Shown here: positions 22,973-33,952 of the stretch, piece by piece | Position numbering within the stretch: position 1 is the stretch's first letter | Layout of the letters: the number at the start of each line of letters is the position of its first letter | Assembly: GCA_030549495.1 (NCBI GenBank) | Contig: JAUIRK010000673.1 | Span: 186,001 to 250,000, forward strand | From: Nectonema munidae | Taxonomy: Eukaryota; Nematomorpha; Nectonematoida; Nectonematidae | Reading direction: 5' to 3' | Length of the DNA stretch: 64,000 nucleotides | Notes under the pieces: model-generated | What the model was told of the DNA's origin: nothing | The model's input: only the letters and a program-made list of their open reading frames with translations | The model's database searches: none | Translations under genes and position numbers: made by a program

Positions 22973-23928
22973 TTAAATTTTAGTATGGTAAGCGATAAAG
23001 CATTTCACATGAACTCCAACATTGCATTTGATGCATTTTGTGGGAGTTTTAGAATGACAATGTCGACATTTCAATCTTTTATTGTCTTCAATCGGAGTGA
23101 CCAAGTGTCCAGTCTTGTCGAATCTTGTGATGTCTGCAGGATTGGGACTTGCGAGAGCCTTGGATGATTGAGGATAAACTCCATAGGTTTTTAATAAACT
23201 TTGGGCCACCATTCTGCGGTAAAAAAGTTGATCTTTTTTTTCAGGGTTCGGGGTCAACCTGTACACAAGCCAAGCTTGTATGATCAATGTATCAAAAAGA
23301 TGCATTACAATAGGCATATACCATTTTTTTCCTCTTAAACAACTTTTATAAATCATGAGATTTTGGTCCATTCTGTCTACATGCCCCATCTCTCGATTAT
23401 AAACATTTAAAAGCTTTGGCTGATTTATTTTTATCCTACTTTATCAAAGTTCACTAAATACCCAGATTGAATGCAATCTGACCATTGCTTATACCCAAAC
23501 CTTTGAGGCTTTCCTTTGATGAACTGTTTCAGATGTTGACGACCATAATACGGTATCATCGTTTCATCTATAGCATGAAACTCTGCTACAGGAAAATTAA
23601 CACAACCACTGTTCCAATGAAAAGACTTTTTTCTTTTAACTGGTTCGATTTGATTACTAGTTTGTCTATCATCATCATTAATATCATCATCATCATCATC
23701 ATCATCGTGAATCACACATCTTGAAACCAAAGTTCCTTCAGCCAGCAATTGATTTCCAGTCAAATTGTCTATATCGCCGATGTCTTCGTCTCCTGAATCT
23801 TCATCTGTAACCACATCGGTACAATTTATGGGCGGTTGAATGAAAATTTGGGAGTCAGTTATCTTTTCTGTATCAATAAACTCCAACAAATTATTTAAAG
23901 TATCATCCTTAAAAATGTGAGAATGCAC
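22973..23928 (-). pseudogene. piggyBac-2 transposase, core deleted
   Basis: From 23928: an acidic N-terminal region with an Asp run (VIHDDDDDDDDIND), then FHAIDETMIPYYGRQHLKQF and KGKPQRFGYK, which hold the first catalytic Asp. The frame then jumps to MGHVDRMDQNLMIYKSCLRG (the family's MGGVDRxDQ motif) and ends with a zinc finger, CRHCHSKTPTKC then CNVGVHVKCF. About 150 residues between KPQRFGYK and GHVDRMDQ, including the second and third catalytic Asp, are missing. The copy could move only with a helper. Confidence 0.82.
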
Positions 23929-24477
23929 AATATATTTTGAGATAAAAGTTTGCTTTCACAAAACAATTATTCAATGATAAAAAAAGTAAAATTAAACATC
24001 TCATACTTCATACTAAGATTTATTTATCAAAAATATGCAGAATGTAGTAAATAAGTTTTCCTCCAACATTCTTCTCAGGGTCTCTTTGATATATAAAGCT
24101 CAGAATAAAAGTCAAAAGACTATAGAACGCAATAGCGTCCACATTAGAAACTCTTGGTAATTCAATATCCACATCCCAATTCGAGAATGTGAAATAAATA
24201 AAACCGAATTCTCCAACATTAAAACTCAATTTTTTATTCAAAATAATAAAAAATTCAAAGTATCAATGTAACATTTAGAGCTCAGCTAAAAAGTCCAACG
24301 GGCCCGGCCTTTTTGTTTTCACAAATACTCTTTTGTTTATGATAATTTTTATATTTTGTACATTTAGCTTATCTATAACCTTTAAATTAATGATTTCTTG
24401 TGCATATATGTAACTATAAATATTTTTTATATTGCCCGAAATATTAAAGTTCAGCAATTTACTACAAAAAGCGTGCG

Positions 24478-24780
24478 TCTTTTCACCCAAAAACACATTC
24501 AAAAAACAACATCATATGTAGCAACAGAAACTATTTAAATCAAATAATCAGTGAAATTCAACAAAAAATTACAATTAATCAATTGAGTTTAAAAGTAAAG
24601 GATATTAAAAGTTAGTAAAGCCTAAAGCAAGAGTTAGTACATTAATATAAAATATTATGTTCATGATAAAATATATATAAAAAAGAAAAAAAAATTGAAT
24701 AAAACTACAAATAAACTACTTTAAACTACAAATAAAACTAGTTTTTAGGTGTTTTTTGAATGTGTTTTTGGGTGAAAAGA
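24478..24780. repeat. Perfect 31-bp inverted repeat inside piggyBac-2
   Basis: The arm at 24478-24508 (starts TCTTTTCACCCAAAAACAC) is matched exactly, inverted, at 24750-24780. The loop is about 240 bp. It may be a small MITE nested in piggyBac-2. Confidence 0.75.
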
Positions 24781-25114
24781 AGCGCCTCAAAAAAGGTTTT
24801 CTCTATTTGTTTGAAGCTTTTTCAAAGTTCAATAGTTAATGAACAAAAACTTACTATTGTTTAATTGTAAAAAAATTTTTTTTTACTACATTTCATACAA
24901 ATAATATGTTTTTGTGAGTGCTCACTGCGTATTGGATCTATTAGACCCATGTTTACCTGCAACGTAATGCTAAAAGTTTTTAGGTCGTTGCGAAAAACTA
25001 ACTGACAAAAATATTTTTTGAATGATTTAAATAAAGTAGAATGAGGAGGCATTTTAAAAGTTTCAAAACTATATATATCATTTATGACAAAAAAACTTCA
25101 TTTTTAAAGTTTCT

Positions 25115-25146
25115 CGGGTCTGATAGACCCTTGCTGATGAGGGTTA
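25115..25146. repeat. piggyBac-type terminus at TTAA inside piggyBac-2
   Basis: GGGTCTGATAGACCC followed by TTGCTGATGAGGGTTAA reads, reversed, as a TTAACCC... terminus with the internal palindrome typical of piggyBac ends. A GGATCTATTAGACCC motif is 170 bp to the left. The partner end was not found. Confidence 0.4.
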
Positions 25147-26730
25147 AAATGAATAATTTACTACAAGTTAAACCAGACTCTTCCTAATATTTACAAAAAT
25201 ATGTCAGGTATTAATATTTAAGTCTTTGAATAGACGCTGTTATTCATAAGAAGGAGAAGGAAAAAGTTTATTTTTCATATTTTTTAAATAATAGTTTAAT
25301 AATTGGAAAATGCAATTATTCTGACCTATTAACTAAGTTGATAACTTTTTTATTAACTGGTTGGTACAATGAGAATCAGATTTTTAGTCCAAAGCAGAAG
25401 AATCATATCCAAATTTATTATAAAAAGAGATGAACTGAATTTTTCTGTCTATAACTTCATTTAGATTTTAAAAATGTTTATGTATTTCGTTATAAGAAAA
25501 ATAATATCAATTTTTGAAAATAAAATCTGAAAATTTTCCAAATTTGTTCCAAAATTCATCAATATTTTGTAAAAAAATATTCTCAAAAACAGAGGTTGTA
25601 TAAAAAAATTTTTATTGTCTAAAATTTTGCATTAAATTTGGATAAAAAAAATAAATTAAAAAATTGATTTGAGCAAAAAATAGTCCTAACGGGTCATATC
25701 TGGTACCCAATATTCAAAGTTATATGAAAAAAGATGTTTCATGAAAAAAGTATTAGCTTGCTAACGATGTTATTGAAAGTACGTCGAATATATTACACAT
25801 AAGTTTTACGTCATATATAAAGTAAATAATGAGAAAACTTACCATAATTAAAAGAAACACACATAAAAAGAAAATGACAGAAGAACGATCTGGTAAGTTG
25901 TGATGTGACGTAAAATCTTGAATTGCAGCCAGAATATTGATTATCCTATTCGTGACATGCATGCATCAACTCGATGTGAAATAATGAAGGTTAGTGGTAT
26001 TTGTTTACGTTTTTGTAAATAACTAAATTTGACCCGCTCGGCACTTACAATAAAATTTTTGGGGTGACATATATGGCCCTTTCGGCATACAAAGAACTTT
26101 ATTTACGACCCATATGTGGGACTTTCGGCACAAAAGAGTTAACTGAATTCCAATCCAATGATCCATTGGCACCATTTTTGCACGAAAAGTTATATAAAAT
26201 TACCTTCAATATTTTTTCACAATTTATTGAAAAAGAGAAAATGATGCAATCAAAAGTGGAGCAGATCTTTGCAAAGTTTTCAATGAAGCGTTTTTTATTC
26301 ATCCATCAAGAATCGATTTGGGTTTTACGACTTTTGGCTAAAAATGGAAAAGCAAATGCTCAATCTGTGCTTCTTTTTAGAGATGATTGTAGAAAGTTTT
26401 TAAACGGCATTGCTGAAAAAATTATTGAAAGATCACCATTGAAAAGCAATTTTATGAGCAAACTGAGATGTTTATTGCCTGAATATTTGCTATGTGAAAA
26501 TGAAAAAATGATTGTCAATTTATTGGATGTTTTAGTAGAAAAAAAATGGTTAACGGGCATTGATGCTGACAAGGCACTTTTATCATACCGTGAACTGAAA
26601 CATAATGATGCCTTGAAGGTTTTTGTTTTGGAAAACAAAAACTGCAGAAAGTTGGATATTTTTTGGAAAGAAATTTTTGAGCTTATGAATAGTAGTGAAG
26701 AACTTGAAAACGTTGTGTGTATTGTTCTTA

Positions 26731-26895
26731 GGGGTCGTTCACAATTGACGTCAACTAAAAGGGGGGGGGGGGGGGGTATCCAAAGTTGACATAAGTCGAT
26801 TTTGTTAAGTGATGATATATCTAAAAGTTGACATGAGGGGGGGGGGGGGGTTGAAATTTATCAAAAAAAGGTTGACGTCAATTGTGAACTACCAA
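26731..26895. mobile_element. 165-bp TA-flanked MITE in hAT-2
   Basis: The ends are GGGGTCGTTCACAATTGACG and, reversed, TTGGTAGTTCACAATTGACG, flanked by TA at 26729-26730 and 26896-26897. Long G tracts sit about 30 bp from the left end and 45 bp from the right end. Removing it with one TA gives GTT CTT ACT CTT TTC, in frame across the hAT dimerisation motif. A Tc1/mariner-type MITE is likely. Confidence 0.85.
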
Positions 26896-27448
26896 TACTC
26901 TTTTCCACGGCAATGCCTCTGTAGAAAGATCGTTCTCGATTAATAAAGAATGTTTATCTGAAAACCTTTATGAAAACACTTTGGTAGGGCGAAGGAGAGT
27001 CTACGATCATCTTCAATCAGTCGATGGTATTCAAAATACATTGATAGATAAAAAATTATTATTGAGTATTGGTAATGCAAAGGCTTATTACAAAGATGCA
27101 TTAGATAAAAAGAGGACCGAAGCGAAGGTCGAAGAAGCCGCAAAAGAAAGAAAAAGAAAAATGGAGATGGATTTGAAAGAGCTTGAAGAAAAAAAAATGA
27201 AAATTTTAAAAGATAGTTCTAATGAAATCACAAAAATTGATCAAGAAACAAAACTAATAAAAAAGAATCTTAGTTGAACTCATACTTTAAATGCATGCTT
27301 TCTTTATTATTATAAAATAAATATTTTGAATTCAAAGTTTTATATATCTGTTTTCATAATAGTCTCACCCTTAAAAATTTTCATATTACTCTTGAAAACC
27401 TCTTAAAAACCTCTTGAATTTCATTTTTGAAATTTGGTAGACACCCTG

Positions 27449-27865
27449 TATAAATATAATATTATTAAAAAAACTAAAACAATACAGACAAATTATAAAC
27501 AGAATAATGAGTTTTCAAAAAAATTAAGCAGTGAGTTGGGAAGAAGACATGGAAAACTTGGGGAAAAACGTATATAATTAAAATGATTATAAAGTTTGAA
27601 CCGAAATGGGTTAATAATAATGTTTGCTGCATCTTAGATGAGTCATTAAAATCAGATTTTGTCAACAGACTCTTCAGATAATTGGTTTTCCAAAGCTGCC
27701 TCAGAAGCCCCGATGAGTGATAAAAACAGGGTGCATAACAGACCTGAGAGTTTCAAATTATTTTATTTAACTGCCTTTTGTACTCTTTTCGAAAATGAAA
27801 ATGGAATCCCAAATCATATATGTGCTTGCTGAAATATCTTCGTTTAGTCCTCTCCTCCTCCGCAG
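27449..27865. other. Intron 3 sequence right of hAT-2
   Basis: No gene seen. The last 30 bases are the pyrimidine tract and acceptor of CHORDC1-like exon 4. Confidence 0.5.
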
Positions 27866-28022
27866 ATGTCCTCTCGAGAAGCAAGAAGTGAAGCATCATC
27901 AGACGACTCTTCACTGACAAGAGACCCTCTCATCGGTGATGAAAATGCACCACTTACTCCTCTAACTTTTGTCTTGACCCCCTCTTTGAAGAAAGAAATG
28001 CAAACTTTTGGACCGAGTCCAA
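27866..28022 (+). CDS. CHORDC1: CHORDC1-like gene, exon 4 (linker between CHORD domains)
   Basis: This is the linker exon. A pyrimidine-rich acceptor (TCCTCTCCTCCTCCGCAG) precedes it, and it reads from an ATG at its first base, which I take as internal rather than an alternative start. It is rich in Ser and acidic residues, then has NAPLTPLTFVLTPSLKKEM, resembling the proline-start linker helix that precedes CHORD2 in insect and vertebrate CHORDC1. It ends CCA A|GTAACT in phase 1. The A joins the TT of the next exon to make Ile. Intron 3 (11,578 bp) upstream holds the nested hAT/piggyBac complex. Linker identity is less certain than the zinc domains, but phases fit on both sides. Confidence 0.75.
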
Positions 28023-28440
28023 GTAACTTTTTTTTAGTTACAAAAGAATTTCTTTTGCATAACTCAGAAGTTTAATTAAAATCAAAAGGCGACAGTAGTT
28101 TTATTAAAAGTTCTTTTAAAATTAGATACCTGTTCCTTATAAGCATACTGTATAATAATAAGCAGTACTAGTTCTTATTTTTTGCTATAATTTACAATAT
28201 ATCACCCTGAAAATATGTAGGTTACCTATTATAAAAAGTTAGTTGTGAAGTGTGTTGGCTTTTATTATAAGTTAGCAAGTGTGTTATTTAAATCATTTTT
28301 GCTTCGCTTGAAACCCGTGATCATTTATAACATTTTTAGGAGGGGTGGAAATTAAAAAGAGATTTAAATATTCATTGAAACACTTACCTTAAAGCAAGAA
28401 AAGTAATATGGAAAGTCTAGTCACAAATTGGAGCTTTGGA

Positions 28441-28503
28441 CTGTGTGTTAGTTAACTACTACACTGCTTGTATAGGAAAACATAACTAACCACACACTAA
28501 CAC
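28441..28503. repeat. Imperfect hairpin TGTGTGTTAGTTA
   Basis: TGTGTGTTAGTTAA pairs with TAACTAACCACACA about 30 bp further on, with one bulged base. It lies in intron 4. Confidence 0.5.
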
Positions 28504-28963
28504 ATATTACTTTAACTATTACTGCTTGACGTTTTTATACATACATTTATCTCCAACCTGTATACTACGATGCTTCATCTCCAACCTGTCACTTCATATT
28601 TTGTAAGATTTGATATACCTCATACTTATGCAGGTCTGCTCACTTTTTTTAATAATAATATATCTTAAATCAAAAGCCAATATAAACTAAAAGCTTTACA
28701 AAAAAATAATTGAGTCTATTTTTTGCTACAAACAATAAGCGTTCATATGATATGTATACATTTCTATTAAAAAATAGAGACTACTGAGAATTTTTGTCAA
28801 TAAAAGGAAGAATAATAATTTTCCAAAAGTATACATCATTACCTTATAAAACGGAAATTTTTTAGTCATTTTCTTTCAAATTTTACATAATAAGTGCTAA
28901 CTATGTTCTTAACATGTTTGCACAGGTTTATCGAAATTTTTTTATTATAAGTATATAATAATA

Positions 28964-29150
28964 GGTCTGGCAATACGTAGGTGGGTTATCTCCCGCGTGG
29001 TATCGCCAGACCACTGATTTTAAATTTAAGTACATATATGTCTGGCAAGCCGCGAAATCCATGATGTATCCCGCGTGGTTTTGCCAGCCACTGATATAAT
29101 AAGGATGTCAAGTTGTCTCCCCGGAGGTCTTGCTAGACCTCTGATATATC
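28964..29150. repeat. Array of three hairpin units in intron 4
   Basis: Unit 1 (28964-29018) has GGTCTGGC pairing exactly with GCCAGACC 33 bp away, plus an inner GTGGG/TCCCGC stem. Unit 2 (29040-29095) has TCTGGCAA against TTGCCAGCC and keeps the CCCGCGTGG loop sequence. Unit 3 (29104-29150) is more diverged (CCCCGGAGGTCTTGCTAGACC). Each unit ends CCACTGATNT or CCTCTGATAT. The units are GC-rich in an AT-rich intron. They could be transcribed as part of the CHORDC1-like pre-mRNA or be a foldback repeat. Confidence 0.6.
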
Positions 29151-29889
29151 GTGAAAAGTATGGTAGAAAAGGAGTGTTATTGATATATAGAAATGTGGAT
29201 AGCTTTATGGAATACTTTTAACATTATTGTTTCCTGGTTCTGGAAACAAAGGATAGCTACATAGTCTCATTCTTTTTAGTATAGTGATAGAAAAAGTAAG
29301 TATTGTCACATCCGGTTATGACCGATGTGAGTGCTGTAAAATCCATAATAAATCCATAAACCACATATCTGGCAGTAAAATTTCAGGCCGATAATCATAA
29401 ACAAACTGATATCTGGTTCATCCCTTCTCTTACTTGGGTTTAACCTGAATTTTATCAAATCTGATCATTATGAACATTTTCAGTTTTATATAACTAATTG
29501 CTAAAAGTTTATGTATTATATTAGTACTAATATTAATTCTATATTGCATACTCAACTTGATAGAAATTTGTTTTGAAGTAATAAGTGATTTTTTGAACAA
29601 TTTTGAAAACGATACCCTTCTCTCTATTTTGAGTTGATTCAATTTTCTTATGGATCTATGCCCTGTTAAAGTTTTAATCAAAACTTCCAATAATTTTTAG
29701 ATATTTAAAATAAAATGGAATTAATGGAATTTCACTGTAATATAATCAATACAAAATTTATGTTCTTTATTATTTACTTTTCGTGTGATTAAATAAATGT
29801 CTTACGCCATGGTGAATTTTATCTTTCATCGTTTTTCACATTTCGTCATTGTTCTCGTGTAATATGCTTTGTTTCCTTTTCTTTTTAAG

Positions 29890-30028
29890 TTAAAGAAAGG
29901 AGCTTTGGTCAAAGTAAAGTGGGTGATATTTGCAAGAACAAAAGCTGTAACAAGATTTTTGACGGAAAAATAGAAGTTGATACAGAATCCTGTTTTCATC
30001 ATCCTGGCTCGCCTGTTTTTCACGAAGG
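29890..30028 (+). CDS. CHORDC1: CHORDC1-like gene, exon 5 (first half of CHORD2)
   Basis: This exon opens after a strong acceptor (GTTTCCTTTTCTTTTTAAG). It encodes GDICKNKSCNKIFDG and then SCFHHPGSPVFHEG. The CHORD2 ligands Cys143, Cys148, Cys163, His166 and His173 have the same spacing as in CHORD1 of this gene. The exon ends GAAGG|GTACCC with two bases of a Gly codon, completed by the first G of the exon at 36000. Intron 4 (28023-29889) contains the hairpin array at 28964-29150. Intron 5 is 5,971 bp. Confidence 0.88.
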
Positions 30029-31379
30029 GTACCCTACTTTGCTGCTTTTTTCTAACTTGATAACCCATGTTAAATGTTTATTCTATGGAAATGTGTCCAA
30101 GTCTTTCATATTGTGTCTCAAATCGCGTTCATATAACTTTTCTTTATAAAAATGGACGCACCAACAGCATAACTTTCATTTAAAAGGTTACCTTGCAATA
30201 TTCTGAATCAGTAGGAGGATCACTAGAAACCTAGCCGTGTTTAGTTTTGGAAGTTTTAAGCGGTGATTTCTCCATTTAGGGGGATTCTTTTTCTCTTTCT
30301 TGTAAGTTCATTTGCTATGACTTTTGCTTGTGCATTTTTGCTTTTTTGAAAAAGATTATATAGAGAATTCGATATCTCCCATTTTAACACGTGATCATTT
30401 ATGCTTTTTATGGAAGTAGTATGGAGCATTTGAGAGGTGGAAATACTGAATATTCCCTCCTCACGTTATGGATCATTGAAGGAATCTTGATCAGTGGATT
30501 TTAGAATTTGTTTTGATCATTTAGCATATAATCATCATACTGTTGTTGAAATTAAGTTTAGAATTGAGTGTGCCGTTCACATTCCATCCTTACGTTTACA
30601 ATTTTCATATATTTCATTCAAATTGTCATTAGTTTCTTCGCCAAACTCTCGATATCTGAAATCAACAGGACCTTTTAATAATTGATTCCCACATAAATTA
30701 TCCAAACTTTTTACAAAATACTCATTTTTATCTGCAGGATGTTCAGACTCGATCTACACATCGCAATCTAGATTTTCATATTTATTTCTAAATTTGAATA
30801 TTTCTCGTAGGAAATAAAAAACAAAAATATTAAGAAAATTAAAATAATTTCCTAAAATAAAATAAATTAAAAATTGATAAAATAAATAAGTGATAAAATA
30901 AAGAGTATGATGTACAGACACATGTATTCAACTTGCGTTGCCATGTGGACACGTCAGAAAAAGTAAAAAAAACAATAAATAAATTAGACGTCCAATTTAA
31001 ATATAAAGTTTTTTTAATATTTAATTCTTAAAATATACTATATATTCTACTAGACATAATATTTTTTGATTAAAAGAAAAAAATTACAATATTTACCTAG
31101 TTAGCTCTTTATTTTAGCTATGCTTTTTTTGAAAAACTCTTTTTGACTCAAATTGAAAAAAAACTTTGAGTACTAAGCTATAAGTAAATAAAAGTTGGTG
31201 AACATCAAAAGAAATATATTTATATAATACATAAAAATTCAAGTTAATTAAATCTTAAATTTTGAGACCAATTAATTTAAATATTCAACTTAATATGGTG
31301 TATCAAGTTAACTGTGTAATCCTTAACTCCGAGTCAGCTTACGTTAACTCTGGCTTTAGTAAGTTACAATTTAAAAACA
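30029..31379. other. Intron 5, left part
   Basis: AT-rich, with short ORFs lacking domains. No feature is supported. Confidence 0.4.
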
Positions 31380-32049
31380 AACCCTAATAAATTGCTTGAG
31401 TCCATTTACCAATAGATAAATCTTGGTGAAATATTCCGTATTTTGAAATGGAATGTTGATTCAATTCATCAAAAAGCGTACTTTAAACCCTTTATCTTTG
31501 TTTGAATCACTGTTTTGACTGTTATTAGCGAAATGGAGACATGCTTTTATTTTCAAAAAATGTTTTCTTGACAGCATTTCTAATTCATCAAATCTCATTC
31601 TTCAGCTTCCAACCAATACATCTTGTCACTAGGTAGTCTAACGTAACCAGAAAAAAAGTTATCAAATGTAGTTTTCACTATTTTTCAGAATCTTAAAATT
31701 TCTTCTAATATTTCAATATAAAGATTATCGGTAAAATTTTTTTAAAAATTTCGATAGGAGTTATATCTATTAAAATGTCTGTAAGTTCTCGTTTTCTTTT
31801 TTGTTCTCCATCAGTTCTCATACAAAATTGGAATCTCTCATTTTTTTCTTGTTCATTATAATATGAAGAATTTGTATCAAAAACTTCTACTCTTCCTGGA
31901 ATATCAGGAACACAAGCTAATCCTATATCATCATCATCATCATCATCGCCTTCATCAATATCACTTAAGTCGTTTACTGGAGGTATAGCTACGACTTCTA
32001 TATCCTTTCCATTACAATTATCATCAAAATGATCAAATGCTTTATCCAA
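31380..32049 (-). pseudogene. piggyBac-5, N-terminal half only
   Basis: From 32049 on the minus strand: an acidic stretch (IPPVNDLSDIDEGDDDDD) and DIPGRVEVFDTN, then after a break GYVRLPSDKMYWLEAEE and RKHFLKIKACLHFANNSQN. These are the acidic leader and the FF.(S)GY..LP..RMYW / R..F..I...LHFADN block that precede the catalytic core in PGBD2/3-like transposases. The rest is missing beyond about 31380, and stops are present. It lies in intron 5, antisense to the host gene. Confidence 0.68.
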
Positions 32050-32580
32050 AGTAAATGTGAATTAGAATTATAAAACTCAAAAAAAAAGATCATTTATTTG
32101 TGTTTATGTTGAATCTTTATCTAAATGCAATGCACTATAATGAATGATGAGAAAAACGATGCTAACTAGTTTCAAAAAAAAATATATATAACTTTTGTTG
32201 AGCTCAGTACCAGCGAGTCAAAATTTGTCGCCTATACTTTATGCGTTTAAAGAGAAGAAAGTCATTAATACATTTTTATACGTGTTAAAATATTTAAAAA
32301 CAATTTTGCACGTATTTTGAACAAAAAATAGGAGTTGAGTGAGGATTGTAATTGCTAGTTAGAAAAAATGGAAAAGATTATTACATTAGATGACATTTAA
32401 AATAATAAGAGAACATAGCAAACTATTTTATAATTTTGAATTTATATTTTTAACTTCATATCTTAGCGTCCAGAAATAACTCGCTTGTACATAATGTGGT
32501 AATATATGTCTTTCATTTAATAGGACAATTTTATTTTAACAGAACAATTCACTTTGTAAAAATATGATTGTGATTATAAA

Positions 32581-32730
32581 GGCTAATTAAAGGCATTTTC
32601 GAATGTTTTCATCGATAAAGCGCAATTGCACCGCTTGTGTCGAAATATGAGCAAAAAAGGCTTGATGCTGGATCAAATCTCAGACCGTGGTGTATTGAAC
32701 GAAGCCAACTATCTAACGCATCTTACTACT
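32581..32730 (-). repeat. tRNA-headed SINE, copy 2
   Basis: Minus strand: A-box-like TTAGATAGTTGGCTTCG, B-box-like GAGATTTGATCC, then CGACACAAGCGGTGCAATTG and a tail ATCGATGAAAACATTCG. Matches copy 1 (3815-3935) across head and body. Confidence 0.6.
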
Positions 32731-33952
32731 CCCTATAAAAAGCATAATAAAGAGCTAAATTAAATTTATCGAAGAAAATCACATGAATAACAAAAATGTT
32801 TTATCAACAGAAACCTAATATTCGAAAAGAGTAAAAGTCAAGTAAAGAAAAACTTTGAAAATACCTAATGTTGAAATTTTCAAAACTGCTTTTTTTAGTG
32901 CCAAATTTTTGAGGAGAACGTAATTAAGTTTTTTCACATTAACCGCTTGTCTTCAGCTAAAATTATGTGTTGCTATGCTGCGTTAGACAGGTAGCCAGAT
33001 TAGACTCTATTACTTTTTTCAAATACTTTTACTATTTCAATTTCTAAATTAAAATTACAAATATAAATATACAGATGTATTTGACGGCAAGTGTGGAGTG
33101 TTGTAGATAAAATTATGAGAGGTTGTCGCATGTCTTCATCCATTTAAGCTTTTAGAAGGTAGTTTCTTGGTAGTATAACATCTTGAGATTTTGAAAGATA
33201 TAAGTACATGTGACAGGTGACTTTTTCAAAACTTACTAACTGTTATTATTTTACAATTTTTAAAACATCCTATATATTTTTGCCATTAATAGAGCTTAAC
33301 TGATATAACCAAGGAATAAATTAAAATTTTTTAATTAGGATTTTTAATGCAATAAATTACAAATTATCTTAATTGCTGATATAATAATATACAGAAATCC
33401 TTAAATGCCATTTTTTAATTATACTTTAATTCTGTTAAATATTAAGATACAAAAATAATAAAAAGAACTATAATGAGGCGAATAATCATAATCTAACTTA
33501 TATTATATTAAACTTTATTACCTAAAATGATTTACAGGTGGCTCCCAACCCTTGGACCGCCAACACCAAAGACTCAAAATAAAAACTGTCAGCTTTTAAT
33601 TCTAGGAGTTTTTTTTAGGATAAACAGTGACATATTGGTTGAGTGATAGTAGATAAATGAAGATAAATAAATCATTTTTAATTTATAACCTTTAAAGAAT
33701 GACATAGAGAGAGGGAAGAAAAACCTGACAAATAAGCATTGATTTTGTGAGTACATACGTAATTTTGATTTTTAAATGCATTCCATCTTTTCTTCATTCT
33801 AATTTTTGTAAATTTTTTTAATATATTTTATATATTTTGTCGATGTGTGTGTGTATGATTCACTCCTAATCTCATCAATGGGAGTTTGGTTCGCAAAAGG
33901 GGTGGACTAGTAATTTAATTTAATTTATATTTCATTTCAGATTCTTTTGTGA
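32731..33952. other. Intron 5, between the SINE and the ZBED-type hAT
   Basis: No coding signal. There is a short TGTGTGTGT run at about 33846. Nothing else was seen. Confidence 0.4.

Larger units (their letters stand above)
22705..26138 (-). mobile_element. piggyBac-2 inserted at TTAA in hAT-2
   Basis: TTAA is present at 22701-22704 and 26139-26142. The ends are CTCTTTCATGCCGATAGG and, reversed, CTCTTTTGTGCCGAAAGTCC. Subterminal TGCCGAAA and CCATATATGGGAC-type motifs recur inside both ends. Joining the hAT sequence through a single TTAA gives ...PFLLTEF..., with the frame intact. The element is 3,434 bp and carries a reduced transposase near its left end. Much of 24000-26000 has no recognisable content. 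Confidence 0.9.
21394..27277 (+). pseudogene. hAT-2 transposase, interrupted
   Basis: Parts in order. A zinc finger (AYCSLCKKDIS and HHTKSKKHINAL) is at 21394-21663. KAEIYWALHVVYNNLSL and SNFLAVSFDETLNK, with the first catalytic Asp, are at 21609-22097. A segment in another frame runs 22094-22294. CTLHIIHGAFKNG and MKFCNVRWLENIKI follow to 22701. After the piggyBac come FSMKRFLFIHQESIWVLRLL and KLDIFWKEIFELMNSSEEL. After the MITE come LFHGNASVERSFSINKE, the hAT dimerisation motif, and a Lys/Glu-rich coiled coil ending at 27277. Three frame changes lie before 22300; both insertion junctions are in frame once one target copy is removed. The protein matches hAT-1 in layout. Confidence 0.85.
20712..27448 (+). 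mobile_element. hAT-2 element carrying two later insertions
   Basis: The left end is CAGGGTCTACCAACC (20712) and the right end, reversed, CAGGGTGTCTACCAAAT (27448). Near each end lies a block with TTAAAAACCTCTTGAATTTCA in the same orientation, an arrangement shared with hAT-1. A clear 8-bp target duplication was not found (flanks CAATGATA and TATAAATA). The body holds a transposase split by a piggyBac at 22705-26138 and a MITE at 26731-26895. Without them the element would be about 3.1 kb. Confidence 0.78.

Noticed and set aside
28964-29150. Hammerhead ribozyme in the hairpin array
   Set aside because: CTGAT phrases occur, but the CTGATGA and GAAA core elements are not in the required order.
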